Part shown: positions 22,501 to 34,421 of the stretch, in pieces
Layout: every line of letters begins with the position of its first letter
Position numbering within the stretch: the first letter of the stretch is position 1
Assembly (NCBI GenBank): GCA_030512335.1
Contig: JAULSU010000002.1
Coordinates: 3,658,001-3,722,000, forward strand
Reading direction: 5' to 3'
DNA: 64,000 nt
Source: Immersiella caudata
Lineage: Eukaryota; Ascomycota; Sordariomycetes; Sordariales; Lasiosphaeriaceae
Program-made: the position numbers and the translations under genes
The notes under the pieces: generated by a model
Seen by the model: only the letters and a program-made list of their open reading frames with translations
Told to the model about the DNA's origin: nothing
The model's database searches: none

Positions 22501-25500
22501 TCGAAAATTCTGCTAAAAAATCGTCCCAAATCAACAAGGTAGAGACCTAGGACAAAGAGAATTCCATGATTGAGGTTCGGCCGTCGCACCCTTTTCTCAC
22601 CTCGCTTCTCCACCGAACAGGCTCGCCTTCGAAACCAGGCCCTCATCTCCCAATTTTCTACGTTGGTGGTCGACCCGACAGGGCTGCCCACCATCAACGG
22701 TACCCTGCTGTCGGCAGGAACCCTTTGATTGGGGCCGGCGGGAGGATGATCACATGCGTCGAGGTTGGTCGGCGCCCAATCGCCTCAGGGCACGCAGCGT
22801 CGAGGCAGCGGTACCTGTCCGGAGTCATACAGGACGCGGTGCATAGTCCATCAATGGCTCCATGATGGCTGACAGCGTTTTTTTTCTGCTCTGTGCTGCG
22901 CAGCCTGCGGTGGCTCTCCGTTGCAGTCTCGGCGCTGAGTGGACCGTGGAGCCTTTCCTGCGTCGAAATGAGGTCTCATGACCCTTTTGAAGGCGCTAGC
23001 AAACCGGCAGGACCAGGTAGATCTGTGGCTGGCCCGAACCCATCCGCCGGTAGCCATCAATCATAGGCTTCCATCGCACGAAAGATAGGGGCCGGAGGCG
23101 GAAGCAGGAGTCCTTGACTCGACGACGATGTCGGCGGTTTGTTGTCGGGCTGGACCTACGCTCGCCACGGCATCGGCGAACAGAGGACGGAATCTCCACT
23201 TGCTCAGGGAAAAGCAGGAAGAACGCAGCTACCTTCCGAGCCAGTTAGGCGTTGCCACCCGAGACCCTTGACCGCGAGACCCAGACCTCCGGGAGCTGTC
23301 AGGCACGAACTCGGAGCTCTTGTTGGGGGAGCGGCTCTGGTGGTTTCCTAGAGCTTCCGTCCCGTCGCCCCAGCCCGTAACTAAAAGTGGAGTAAGGACG
23401 GGAACAGCTTGTCGAGTTGTCTCCAGTCAATTTCCGCGTCCGCATCCGCGCCTTCCACAGCGATGGGAGGAGCGAACCACCTAGACAGGAGACCTTCTTG
23501 ACAGGCGGTGGAGCAGACGGGAGAAGCTTCAAAAGCCAGTCGCCGGGTGATGGTCTCGACCCAATGTGCACCCGCAGCTCTAGGGCATGGAAGCCTCCCA
23601 TGCTTTGATCCTGGCGATCCAACACTTTGACGAACTCTTTTAAACAGAATGCCGCCATACCCTACTAGAACTCTCGTAGACGGAGGGCCCCGTTACAGCT
23701 CGGAGGACCTCCGTGCAATTTTCGCCCAACTTCGGAGGCTTGAACAGCCCTGAGCACTCGCTGGCTGGGCACAGCGGTCCTGGCGTCCAACAAGTGGGCG
23801 TCGTACCTTGCCCCCGAGAGACTCCCTAGGGATTGAGCTCACAAACCCCCAGTGGCCGCTTCCCTTTGAATGCGATTTAGGGGAAACTGCTTAAGCTCTG
23901 GGGTGTGGACCTCGAACTTTATGTGTCGTCGGCGATCGCGGGGACGGGGGTGGAAGTTTGGGGAGGGGTGATAAGATAACCGTTCGAAACACGCCATCCC
24001 TTCAAACATGTGATTCTAATCTAATGTGCTTGACATGCTGACCGGCAATGCAGCTCGCTTTCCAGGGCAGGAAGACTTCGGGGTTGATGAGGTTCAAAGT
24101 GTCGGTGAGCAAAGGATGGCTTCCACACCGAGAAAGTCGGATCGACGACCCCTGCCGAGAGTTCAATTCGTCCTTTGCTGGTCTGTGCTCCCGCGACGAC
24201 TTCAGCACTCCGAAACACCTGAGCAACTGAGCAGCTTCTTCAATTCCACAACACCACAAACCAGTCGACTCAAAGCAAAATCCGCAGGGGATGAGTGGCA
24301 TTCACAGTGCCAAGGTGCAGGGGTTGAGAATGGGTCGTTAATAACAGGTCGCTGCAGTAGAATGTAACGGCTAATTATCGCCGATGCTGGTTCATGACTG
24401 TTGGCGAAACTCAGATACCGTCCCTATGTACTGGACAGGAGCCAAGCCAGTGGATTTTTTGGGCCCGGCTACCCAGCGGGAGACAGAGGACCAAGCTAGC
24501 CTGCATCTCGACTGCTACCAACACGGTCAGCCGTTCCAATTGCTGAGCTCGTCAACTTGCCCCCAAGCCATGCATACACCCGGCCGCCGCTTTGCATCGC
24601 ACCCTACTGCATCGCACTCACCTCCATTCGTATCTCTGCCAAAGGATGCCGTCAAGACACACGATAAGCCCGAGAGATATGTTGTCGCTTGCGTCATCCA
24701 AGCCATCGAAAGGGAAGCGAGGAGACGGGAGTCATTACTGCCTATCAGACGGTTGCATCACAGGCGTATATCCATGGGAGGCTGTGGGTGCCACCAGGGT
24801 TTGCAATGCTCGCCGGCTTCAACAGGAGCACCTCGCACGTCCCATCGACAGCACGTGGGAGCCTCTCACCGTGTCGGGCTCGCGACGGTATCTCACCGAC
24901 AGCCGGACTCGTGGATGTCATGCACGAACGCCTCAGTTGTTTCGAAACTCGCATTAGCTTCGGGCAACCACAACGACTAGAACGCGCCCTGCTATCTATC
25001 CATCTTTGCAGAGGCAGTTAACTCAGCACATGACGACCTCAGCTTTGGCAGTGTTGATCGAAGTCAGTCAATTGACAGAGGGTTCCGTTGAGAGAGAGCA
25101 GGAGCCATTTCTCAGAGGATCAGCATCGTTGCCTTTGGCAGAGTACCTCAAACAAAGGCGATCCGGGTGAAGCAAGCCGCTCCTCACTCTGGCTGCGCCG
25201 CGGGGTAGCTCCCCGCCCACCTCGTCACCAGCTCTGCAGCGCATCCATTTCTTGAGGCACCCTCTGCAGCAAAGGGTAAACACGACGTGCACTGTGGGGA
25301 TCCTTGGTTCCCGCCAATGTCGGCAGTGCAACCACCGCCTCCTAAATCCGCCATCGTCATCGGTACTGCGGAAGCCCTTAGACGGCACTCGCCTTCCGTT
25401 GCTCTTATCTGCCCCAACCGCTGCGGTTACAGTCGAACGACGAACTTGGACGTGGACAAAAGTTGATCATGTCTTGTTCGGCCACATCTCCGTGGCTTCC

Positions 25501-27260
25501 TGAGACGTGCATGCAGATGGATGGGCACCTTGTCGACCAGTTAGGAGCGAGTGCTCTTGGCAGAGATGCCCCTTTTCATCGACATGCAGGCTATCCGCCT
25601 ATGTTGAGTGACGCCAGCTCCAGGTTGCTGCTCTGGCTGACCTTGTATCCAGAACTTTAAGGCGCGAGGTTTGCTTGCGCTCTACCGGCCTTCTACAGAA
25701 GCCCAAGACAGCAGACAGGCTGACCGGCCTGCGCGCGCATGTCTGCTACTGCCCACTTCCTCACTAGGAATACGACATCACAGCAGGGAATATCTTAACC
25801 CCTGGGCTCACTTCGCAGATGAGTTGGTACTCGAGTATTTCACGCAGGTCCAGCCATATGACGATCTTGGGCACCACCGCCTCAGCTGCCATGCTGGCAC
25901 TGCTGTTCGCCTCTGCCCCTTCGCCTGCAAGCCTCTTTCTCCTCGTGCTACGAGACTCCCTGCCCAACTTAGTTTGTGTGTGCATGGGGGCCAAGCCGCC
26001 TCCGGGGCCTCAACCTGCCGCCGAATGGAAGAAAGACGTGTCAGATGCAACACCTCAGTCTTGCCCGTCGAGTTCGCGGACATTTCCTATGCAGTGAAGC
26101 CCCCTTTCCTTTATTGACCGTACCTAATCCCGAGGGGCGAATCAACGCCATCGGCTATCCAGAGGGGGTCATCCTTGCCTGCTCCGATACAGGGGCGCTG
26201 TTTCTGTACGACCATAGCAAGCAATTGTCATGTCCAGCTTCGGCCTGGAATCTATGGGACGAGCAGCGAGATGGTCTGGTCTCAGCCAGCCGCTGTACGT
26301 TGACCTTTCCAATGGTGGGTGCTTCTCGGCGGCACTTGGTCTCAGCTGAGCCTGGCTCGCGCCGAATCGTATGCACCCACCCAGGTGTCTCCGATCGGTG
26401 TTATAGGCTGGGAGATGAACGAACGCAGTTCCTTTCGCTCAACCGCACTGCAGAAGAATTAGCCACACGAGAAGACCATGGGCAGCATTCACGACCACAC
26501 TGCCCCGCTGGAGCCGAGCCCTAGTTGCCTTCAGCTCGCAAGGGGCATTGTCCATCGGCTCCTAGCTAGCACTTGAGCGTCTATGGCGGTTTGCCCCTGA
26601 GTACATCATCTCTGGGAGTTGTTACCTAACCTGCCGTAGTCAGACACAGAAGACTAAAGGCGGTCAACTCGTTCCCAACCCCTCGCGTATTTCTTTCAAA
26701 CTCGATTGTATGTCATCGGGACAGCTACATAGAGCGATAGAACGAAACAAATGATAGCATACGACCATACCCATTGGAGAACTCAGGATCCCGTACGCTC
26801 TCCCATCGATAAACCAGCGAGGGCCAAACTAGTAGTTGTGTCGGTAACGACCAGCGAATCCTTGGTGCTGTATGTTTTTGCCCCCCCTTTTTGGTCTCTT
26901 TTGGAAACGAGGTGGGGTGGCGGTGCACTTGCTGGCAGCAATCATGACTCACGGGCTATGCCCGACATAATGGAGAGTGAAAGAAGTGAAATTGCAAGGG
27001 AGTAGCGCTGTTTGAGAGTCTCTTTGGAAGAGGCGGACGAGGTGAGTTTCCGGGGACTTGTTTCGAGGTGTCGGGAGAGGCGGGAGTTCGCGAGAGGTTG
27101 TAGGCAATGTTACCCTGGTGCTTTGCCACATATCTGGTTCATTTTCCTTTTGGTGTCAAGACAGCGCTTTCTCTTGGTAGTCCTTTCCAAAGTCGTCACG
27201 TTCTGTTATCGAAGGCAACTGTCAAATTATGTCCTTCCTTTAAGACTTGATATCAACGTG

Positions 27261-27287
27261 CTGTAACGGTATCTGTAACGGTATCTG
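27261..27287. repeat. 12-bp direct duplication
   Basis: CTGTAACGGTAT occurs twice in tandem (27261-27272 and 27273-27284), followed by the start of a third unit. No function is evident. Confidence 0.8.
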
Positions 27288-28052
27288 TCTCCGGCACTTC
27301 TAAGCTATGTTGGGATGCTGGAGGATGAGAAGCGTGTCTCTGGATCGTTCGCAAAATGTTTGGCGACCTCTTGGCCCCCCTTGGCTCCCCGTCGAGCCTT
27401 GGTAACTGTCACTGACACAATTACTATTTGGCGTGGCGGCTTAGGCTCGCACAGTCGAATCGGCTTCTCTGCATGGTGTCGTTTCAGCATGAGAGCTTGG
27501 TCACATGGAGTGCAGGTGACGTGGTAGCCGCCCGGGACAATAGGGACTCTTCCCTGAGGTTCTGTTCTCGTGTCCAGCGGGAACGAAGACTTCGTGAGGG
27601 TTCAATACCACTGCTCTCGGGCCTCCTGAACCCCAAATTGTGTCTGCCCCTGAACTAGTAGATCCTACCTTAGTCATTGATGCTCTTTCTAGAGAGAAGG
27701 GTTGTAAGGTATGAGAAACCGCTTGATCAATAGAGCTGACAAGAAACCAAGTCACAGGCAGGACAGGACAGTAAATGTGGACCAAACTCAATTCTGGGTC
27801 ACTCAGATATGACACACAGAATACCCTTTCCAAGGTCATCAGCACGCTCCGTTCCGCCCAGAACCGGTTTGAGAGAAATCAGGGATCCGTCAACACCCCT
27901 TATCCGCGCCGCCACCTGGAGTAATCCCCGCATGCCTACTTCGCTAAAGCCAGCCAGCTAGCTAGTTGGCTAGCAACCTGCTGATCTCTCCCATCTCGCT
28001 GTCGACATATTAACGCCCACACCCCAGTATCCGCACCTCAGACGGGGACTCA

Positions 28053-28711
28053 TCATAGGGCGAGATTATAGGCGTACTCATCCTCGATATTCTGGCTCAC
28101 CCACAGCACGACCGTACTGCAACCCGTTAGCATCACCCCCAAACTAAGCAAACCCTTCAGGGGAACTCACCTCAACCCCACCAACGCATTCGCAACCACA
28201 TTCTCCACCCCCATATTCATCGCCGGCCACGCCACACTCGGCACCACAAACTTGAGCACGAAAACAGTCACACCCCCCGCCATACCACCAGCGAGCGCCG
28301 CAAACCCCAAGAACAGCACCACCCTCGCCTTCCATGCCACGCCCGAGCCAGAATAGCTAAAGCTATCCGACGAAAGCCGCGCCTTCTCGACGCTGTTGAT
28401 GATGAGCATACCAAGCGTGGAGAAGATGAACGGAAGCCAGTCGACGAAGGTGACGTGGACGGAGGACGAGTTAGCGGCGGACTTGGACCAGACGGCTGAG
28501 TCGAGGAGAGTGTAAAACGCTGCCGAGAACTGTCATAGTTCAAATCAGCATACTGCTTCATAGAAAGCGGCGAAGAAACCCTGCTTGGAAGAAGATAAGA
28601 GGGGCGTGAGAAACGCACCAAACCCCCAGCACCGTACACCCCCGCGTTGCGCGCCCACACGCTGTTAAGCCATTCGGGCTTTCGGAACTTCCAAAGGCGC
28701 TCCTCTTCCAT
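28053..28711 (-). CDS. vps68: Vps68/TMEM50-type vacuolar sorting membrane protein
   Basis: Small four-span membrane protein of the UPF0220 family, linked in yeast to endosomal/vacuolar sorting. Three exons, complement(28053..28116, 28171..28529, 28619..28711), encode 171 aa. Exon 1 gives the conserved WARNAGVYGAGGL. Exon 2 holds HVTFVDWLPFIFSTLGMLI, the family signature DSFSYSGSGVAWKARVVLFL and GVENVVANALVGL. Exon 3 encodes VVLWVSQNIEDEYAYNLAL, the usual C-terminus. Hydrophobic segments are spaced as in TMEM50 proteins. The last intron (54 nt) has a clear GCTAAC branch point. The start ATG is supported by the length and by the conserved N-terminal FRKPEWL motif. Confidence 0.93.
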
Positions 28712-29749
28712 TATGCCAATGTGTTTTCAGTTCCCTGCGACGGCGCGATGATGCTTCTCAGAGCTATTGTCGCTGGCCCAAGCGACTTCGACGGAGTAAG
28801 GCTGCCTGTGATCAACCCACCCGCTTGGGAGATTCAGCTACTGGGTGCGCGGGAGGGCGGGTGTCGTCTTCGAAAAAAGGTTCTACGATCGGGAGGAAAA
28901 GAAGGAGAAGAAACGGATAGGTCGCTAGGTTCCGTGTCGTGATTGATGATTGATGGCAGTCAGCGGGACGGGAGCCAGCAGCGACAACGGGAGCTGGGAT
29001 GACGACGTCGGAAAGCGCACGAAACCCACTCTCCCCAGCCGCCAGCCGCGCCAACGGGGAGCTAGGATCGCCAAGGCAAGCGCTCCACTCCGCCTCAACC
29101 TCAGCGTTTCGCACACGTGATACATCATCAATCCCTTGTGTTTGACGCCAACAGTCACTGCAGTGATTGACTTACGGGGGCTTGATTTTTTACACTGAAA
29201 TGTGGCAAATGCCTTCTCCATGTTGCTACCTAGGCCTCAACGCTTTCCTTCCGCTTACAAAGACTTAATCGGATACAGCATTGCGCGCCTAGCACCGAAA
29301 GAGAAAACCAACGCCGACCCTTGCACACGTCCCGTTTGCCTCGAGAGCCATAGCCTGCGCTTCAGTCATGGTTCACGTTGCAAGACGGGGAACTATCGCA
29401 CACCCAGACTTCCCGTGTCGAGGCACAGTGAGCCTCAGTCAATGGGCAGCTGGTATTGGTACAGTATATAAATATGGCTTCCCTGATGCCTGGGTTGATT
29501 AAAATAGTTGGATGCGAGACACATTCCCGACTCGAGAAGAAAGAGCGAGAAACCCTCTGCCAGCTATCCATTAGAGGGTGACGAGTAATATTCCGAGGAT
29601 GACGCCGCCGCAAAGAATATGCTGAATGCTCTGGTGTGAAAACGAAAGAGCCCCAATAGCTCAAATTATGAAGCTGTCCGAAACGCCGTCTCCATGTCTA
29701 GCCCCAAGGCACCTGGTCGTCCGTTACTCATCATTTTTCGCATGCCTCT
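28712..29749. other. Intergenic, Vps68 promoter and Smi1 3' flank
   Basis: About 1 kb between minus-strand genes. No coding frame of interest is seen. Confidence 0.5.
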
Positions 29750-31496
29750 TCAGATCTCGATCGTCTTCATCGTCTCCGTCTCCTCGACGATGGCGGGCGT
29801 TTTTTCTTTTGCCTGTCCATTGACTTGGCCGGTTCCCTTCGGTTCTGCTGGGGCTTCCGGTTCAGCCGCTGTGCCGTTAGTCAGAGCGGTGAGTCTGAGC
29901 GCCAAAAGATTTTCTTTGTTCCCATCGCCGCTCTGTCGTGGGGTCTCGACCTCGACCAACTTCTCGGGCTTGGCGATGTTATTCGTCTTGATCTCTAGAG
30001 GAGCGGGAGCCTCCTCGGCTACTCGGGCTAGAGGGCTCGGCTTCCCGTACCCTGGCCGGATTGGGCTGGGCATGGGCGAGATGTTGCTGAGGCGTTGCAT
30101 CGACCGGCCTCGGGAGACCTCGCCATTCGGTTCGATAGGGCTGGCGTACGGAGATACGGATCCACTAGGAGATGCGGTGCCTGGGGCGTGTGACCTCCTC
30201 TTGTTTTGGCTCCGGCCAAACTTTTGGTCCATTCTCCACCTCAAAATGTCAAAATATCCGGGTTCAACACGAGCCTTCTTAAACTCCCGCAGCTTGAGTT
30301 CGCCATTATCCTCGTCCACAAACCACCTTCCACTGCCGAGGTCGTCCGCAACAATCGCGATGAAATGGGCCCACGATCTCGCCACGACGTACTTGGTGTC
30401 GTAGTCTCGGCCGAAGAGGACAATCTGGCCCCAGGTACCCCTGGGGCCGGGCGAAAGATCCACGGCCAAGTTATTGCCACCCCAATCACGGACAAGAGGG
30501 ATCCAAGCGGGGTGTGCGTATGCGCGTTGGACCGCGGCGGGAGGGACGGAATCTTGACGAGAGAGGAGGTCCTGTCTCCAGTTCGGATTACGAGAGTTGG
30601 GCCCTGGGCTCGATGCGGATTTGGAAGAAGACGCCTGGCTGCTGCTCCCTGCTACAGGCTTCGGATGCGGGGGAGGTCTCGCAAGAGAGGCTTCATGGAG
30701 GAATTCAGTGTTAACTCTGCGCCAGTTCTCCCACTCTTGCACAATCTCCTCGCAATCAAGAAGCATCGACCCGAAAATGATACCGGTAGGGTTCCCGCCT
30801 CTTTCCTGGCCGTCGTGGATCTGGAGCGACTCCCGGACGTCCTGGGGAAGAGAACAGTCTAGCTGATGCTCAAGCTCGTTCAGGTCGTTGACTGTGCAAC
30901 CTTCGCAGAGCTGGTCGAACAGCTCGGGATAGTTTTCCTCGGCCCACGCATCGATCTTTGCCCAGGAACTCTTCACTGGGGGAGCAGGTGGCATGCCGTC
31001 CTGGAAAGACTGCATAGGTATTTCTCCGGCCGGACTTTGCGTCTCAAAACCGTCGTTTCCGGCTGTTTGCCGTTGATCGAGAGACCGCATTCCCGGGGAG
31101 TACGGCCTGCTGGGGCTCAGTGGTGTGCCATTGACGCCGCCATCGTAGTTGAGAGATTGACGCCTGTGGTCGTCGTGGTAGGTAGAAGTAACATCGGCGC
31201 GGGATTCTGAAGCAGTCGATACTGATGTGAGGCCGCCGTGGCGGTCGAGAGGCACATGTCGTCCCGTCCTGTAGGGCGAATCGTATGTGGAATCTGGCGG
31301 AATTGTTAGCGGTGCGCGGTTAGAGAACCGCACCAAAAGGGCGAACTGACGTCTATCGTAGCTGGTCATTGTGTGCCAGAACGACTTGAAGACAGATCCT
31401 ATGCTGCAAATTTACCATCGTCAGCAACCGTGCGACCCAGCGCTGGGCGGACAAGGTCCGCGAAGGCGGCCAAAATTTGACTTACGACGAAGTCAT
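29750..31496 (-). CDS. smi1: Smi1/Knr4 cell-wall synthesis regulator (SUKH domain)
   Basis: Regulator that links cell-wall integrity signalling to 1,3-beta-glucan synthesis; related to Neurospora gs-1 and yeast Knr4/Smi1. Three exons, complement(29750..31293, 31351..31403, 31486..31496), encode 535 aa. The first coding exon is only 11 nt (ATG ACT TCG TC). Splicing gives MTSSIGSVFKSFWHTMTSYD then RHSTYDSPYRTGRH, the usual N-terminus. The SUKH/Smi1 core covers about residues 140-345: WAEENYPELFDQLCEGCTVN, PQDVRESLQIHDGQE, GIIFGSMLLDCEEIVQEW, YAHPAWIPLVRDWGGNNLAV and RSWAHFIAIVADDLGSGRW. The C-terminal third is Ser/Pro-rich and disordered. The usual alternative start at a GTG-type codon inside intron 1 is rejected. 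Confidence 0.94.
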
Positions 31497-34421
31497 CTTG
31501 GGCAATCAGTGTGTGACGACCGTACGGTCGTCGTGTGTTGAGTATTCAGAATCACGGAGGAATTGTGGCGGTCCGGATTGGGAGGAAGAAAGGGAAGCCC
31601 GATTTTCGCAGATAGGCAGACGAAGCGCGCTGGGCGATTGGCGCTGGTTGAGATAGCCGTCGGCAAGTTGAGAAATGTCACGGCTCGGACGCTCGCTCAC
31701 AGGCCGGCCGGGTGTGGTGATCGTGTGTCAAGGCGAGAAACAAACGTGACGATGATGGGAGGATGCTTCCTCGCTGTCGGTTTGGATCAACCCCTTGATT
31801 GGTGGCCGCAGGTGTTTACGTTTGGGGTGTGGAATTCTGGGTCCAATGCAGCGGCGTAGCGCTGGGTCCGAACTAGAACTCCTTTGGGCGACGCGAAAAG
31901 AGTGCTTGCTGCACGGAACGTTCAGGCGGAGCCAACGTTGGCACCGACAGCGTCTGACAGGCGGCAGGCGACGGGTTGACAGGCGGCGGTGCTTGCGACG
32001 GACTCTCATGTCATGCCCACAGCAGACAGACGGCGCGACCAACTCGGCGATGCGACAACCGCAGCGAGGATCTCTACAAGAGAGAATAAAACGAGCGACA
32101 CAGGAATGCCCGGTGATGTAGTTGGAAAGGAAGCCGAGGTGGAGGAGGAGCAATTTCTCAAGGTTGGCTTCTGCCGTGGCCCAGGAGATGGAACCGGCCA
32201 ATGCAGCGCTGTGAAGGCGCTGGCAAGCTCTACCACAGCGTTTTAATGGAAGGGGTGAGGCGTTCCCACATCGTGTGTGTTGCGTGGGGCGGGGAGTCGG
32301 ATAACATGACGCCTGGTGCCTGCTCAGCGGTCTAGATTGGGCCGCCGATGCCATGGGCGTGTTTCATTGGGTGCTGTCCACTTCTATTGCGACGGAGGCC
32401 GTGGCCACAGAGCCAAAACGGTCTGGCCAGCATGACTTCACTTTGCTGCCTCGACACTCCCGCACCCTCAATTAAATAGCGACCGACAAAGTCCTTCTAC
32501 CCTCCCCTACAATCTCGTTCTTGGCCAGGTTTTATGACGGTCAAATCCTTGGTCACCTCATGAGCTGCTGCCGTGGAACAACGTCACCGCTTCGGCCAAC
32601 GCACCGTTCCTGTCGCCCCTTTTTGAGGCCTTTGAGGTGGACTTTATGTGTGTGGATCAACCATGTCGCTCCCCTGACTACCTGAGATGGGGGGCCCGGA
32701 ATGCCCACCCCCTTTCTGCTTCGGTATTCATGAAGTCCAGTCAATTGGATGCTGGTGATCCGAGATGATCACGGGTCTTCGAGAAACTTTGGGGAGTTTG
32801 ATGAGATCCTGTCCAATCGACAGCCACACTCTATGCCGTGGAAAGCTGCGAAGAAGCTGGGGTTCGCAGTTTTCCACAGCTTGTTTCACTGCTGAGCCCC
32901 TAATTCCAGCAGCCTTGCATCTGACTATTTTCCAGGTTGCTGACCTTCATGTTGTTGTTTCTAAATACGCGGCCTGGCATGGTGGCGTTGGGCTTTGACA
33001 CCAACAAGATCTGATCTGGGCAAGTATCGCCGCTCCTACAACTAAAGTTCTTATGACCCCGGCCCAGGTGGATGTGTGGATGTCTATGCACAAGACATGT
33101 ACCTCACTCTTGGTCCCCTATCCACCCTCAATGGTCTCACCATTGGATCAACTGCCTCCATCTGCCTCGAAGTATTTTGGCTGCCGCGCCGGTTCACAGC
33201 TGACAATCACCCCCGCAAACTCAATTTGACTTTACAGCAAACCGTAGGCAAACTTTGTGCCGACCTTTCATCCCGTCATCAAGCCCGTTCCTCCAAGTCA
33301 GCCGTACTTTGACAACGGGCACACCTGCAACGTAGTGGCGGGAGACCTTAGCACCACCCGACCTGCCTGCCGAGTGTCACCCCGCTCCCACCTCACGTAG
33401 TTGCCTCCGTGCCTCCACAGCGTGGGCGGCGCCGCAACGGGGGATCGTCGCCAGTCTTCTCCCCGCAGCAGCAGAAACAGCGCAAAAGCCTGAGCCTCAC
33501 GCCCGGCCGCTGCATAAAGTGCAGGTTGCTTGTGCGGCGAACTGCAGCACGCACCAGGTCATCCACGACCCTGAGCCATTCGATCGCCGGTGATCTCCCT
33601 CCCGCAGCTTGTTTCGCGCCGTGTGTTCCAACGTTTGGAGTCGTACCCACGGAGCTTTGCTCCCGACAACCAAACAGAAAGCAAATCCAAAAAAAAGATG
33701 CAAAGATCAACCTTTGTTCCTCCGATCGTAACAAAGCCACGCCTACATAGCCACCACCGCCATACTCAAAGAAATCCGCCTCTTGTTTTCTCACAACACC
33801 TCAGCCCCCTCCCCCACATGCTCTCATCAATTTCACCCCTCCCGCTAAACGAACGACACCAGTCCAACCGAGAAGCCCATAAAGAGCTAACTAGCTGACC
33901 ACCAAGCCCAAAATCCTCCTGCAGTGAGATCAGATCAGATGCAGGGTCCGTACTACGCCCCTAGCCAAACCAACCACCCAGTCTCTCCTTCTGTAGCTCT
34001 TGTGTAATCCCGAGGAGCATTCCCCGGTAAGCGAGAGGCATGTGTGCGTTCCTTTGGATAATGATAACTCCCGCCGATACGAGCTTGTCGCGGTTATCGT
34101 GCGACCTGAGACTGCCTGATGCTGGCGACCGTCTTAGACAAGAGGGTGTTGACGTTGTAGTGAATAGAGGGGATGAGGCTCCGAGTAGAGGAATGTACGG
34201 CTAAACTGGGTGAGGGTTGTGGTAAAGGCGATTACACTGCGTTCAAGTTTCATAAGAGTTCGGAATGGGCATGCTGTAAAGCTTGTTTTGAGGCTCTCTT
34301 TTCGCGCACAGCCGGCTCATCGATCATAGGCCCAGGACTCTCAGCAATAATGTCAAACCGCAGAACGCCACGCTTTCTAGACTCATTTTTCTCTCCTTAC
34401 AACCCGCCTACAAGCCATAAC
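31497..34421. other. 2.9-kb intergenic region upstream of Smi1
   Basis: Lies between the Smi1 start and the Sec8 stop, both minus strand. A 208-codon minus ORF (31728..32354) is rich in Arg, Ser and Cys, has no domain, and looks like a chance frame in GC-rich DNA. No RNA gene or mobile element is recognised. Confidence 0.5.

Larger units (their letters stand above)
18379..28052. other. 9.7-kb region without recognisable genes, 5' of GSK3
   Basis: Both neighbours (GSK3 downstream, Vps68 upstream) are on the minus strand, so this is GSK3's upstream region. I read all frames and found no domain, no splice-linked exon chain, no tRNA and no transposase or reverse-transcriptase fragment. The longest ORFs (21149..21721 minus, 24384..24980 plus) look random in composition. 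GC content is moderate and not AT-rich, so it is not a typical RIP-degraded island. It contains an A-rich tract at 19505-19534 (polypyrimidine on the GSK3 strand), a shorter one at 18895-18903, and a duplicated 12-mer at 27261-27284. It could hold a long GSK3 leader, a non-coding RNA or distal control elements; none is demonstrated. Confidence 0.5.

Noticed and set aside
24384..26524. Chain of plus-strand ORFs, considered as a multi-exon gene
   Set aside because: No conserved motif and no consistent donor-branch-acceptor sets joining the frames.
31728..32354. 208-codon minus-strand ORF
   Set aside because: Arg/Ser/Cys-rich chance frame in GC-rich DNA with no domain.
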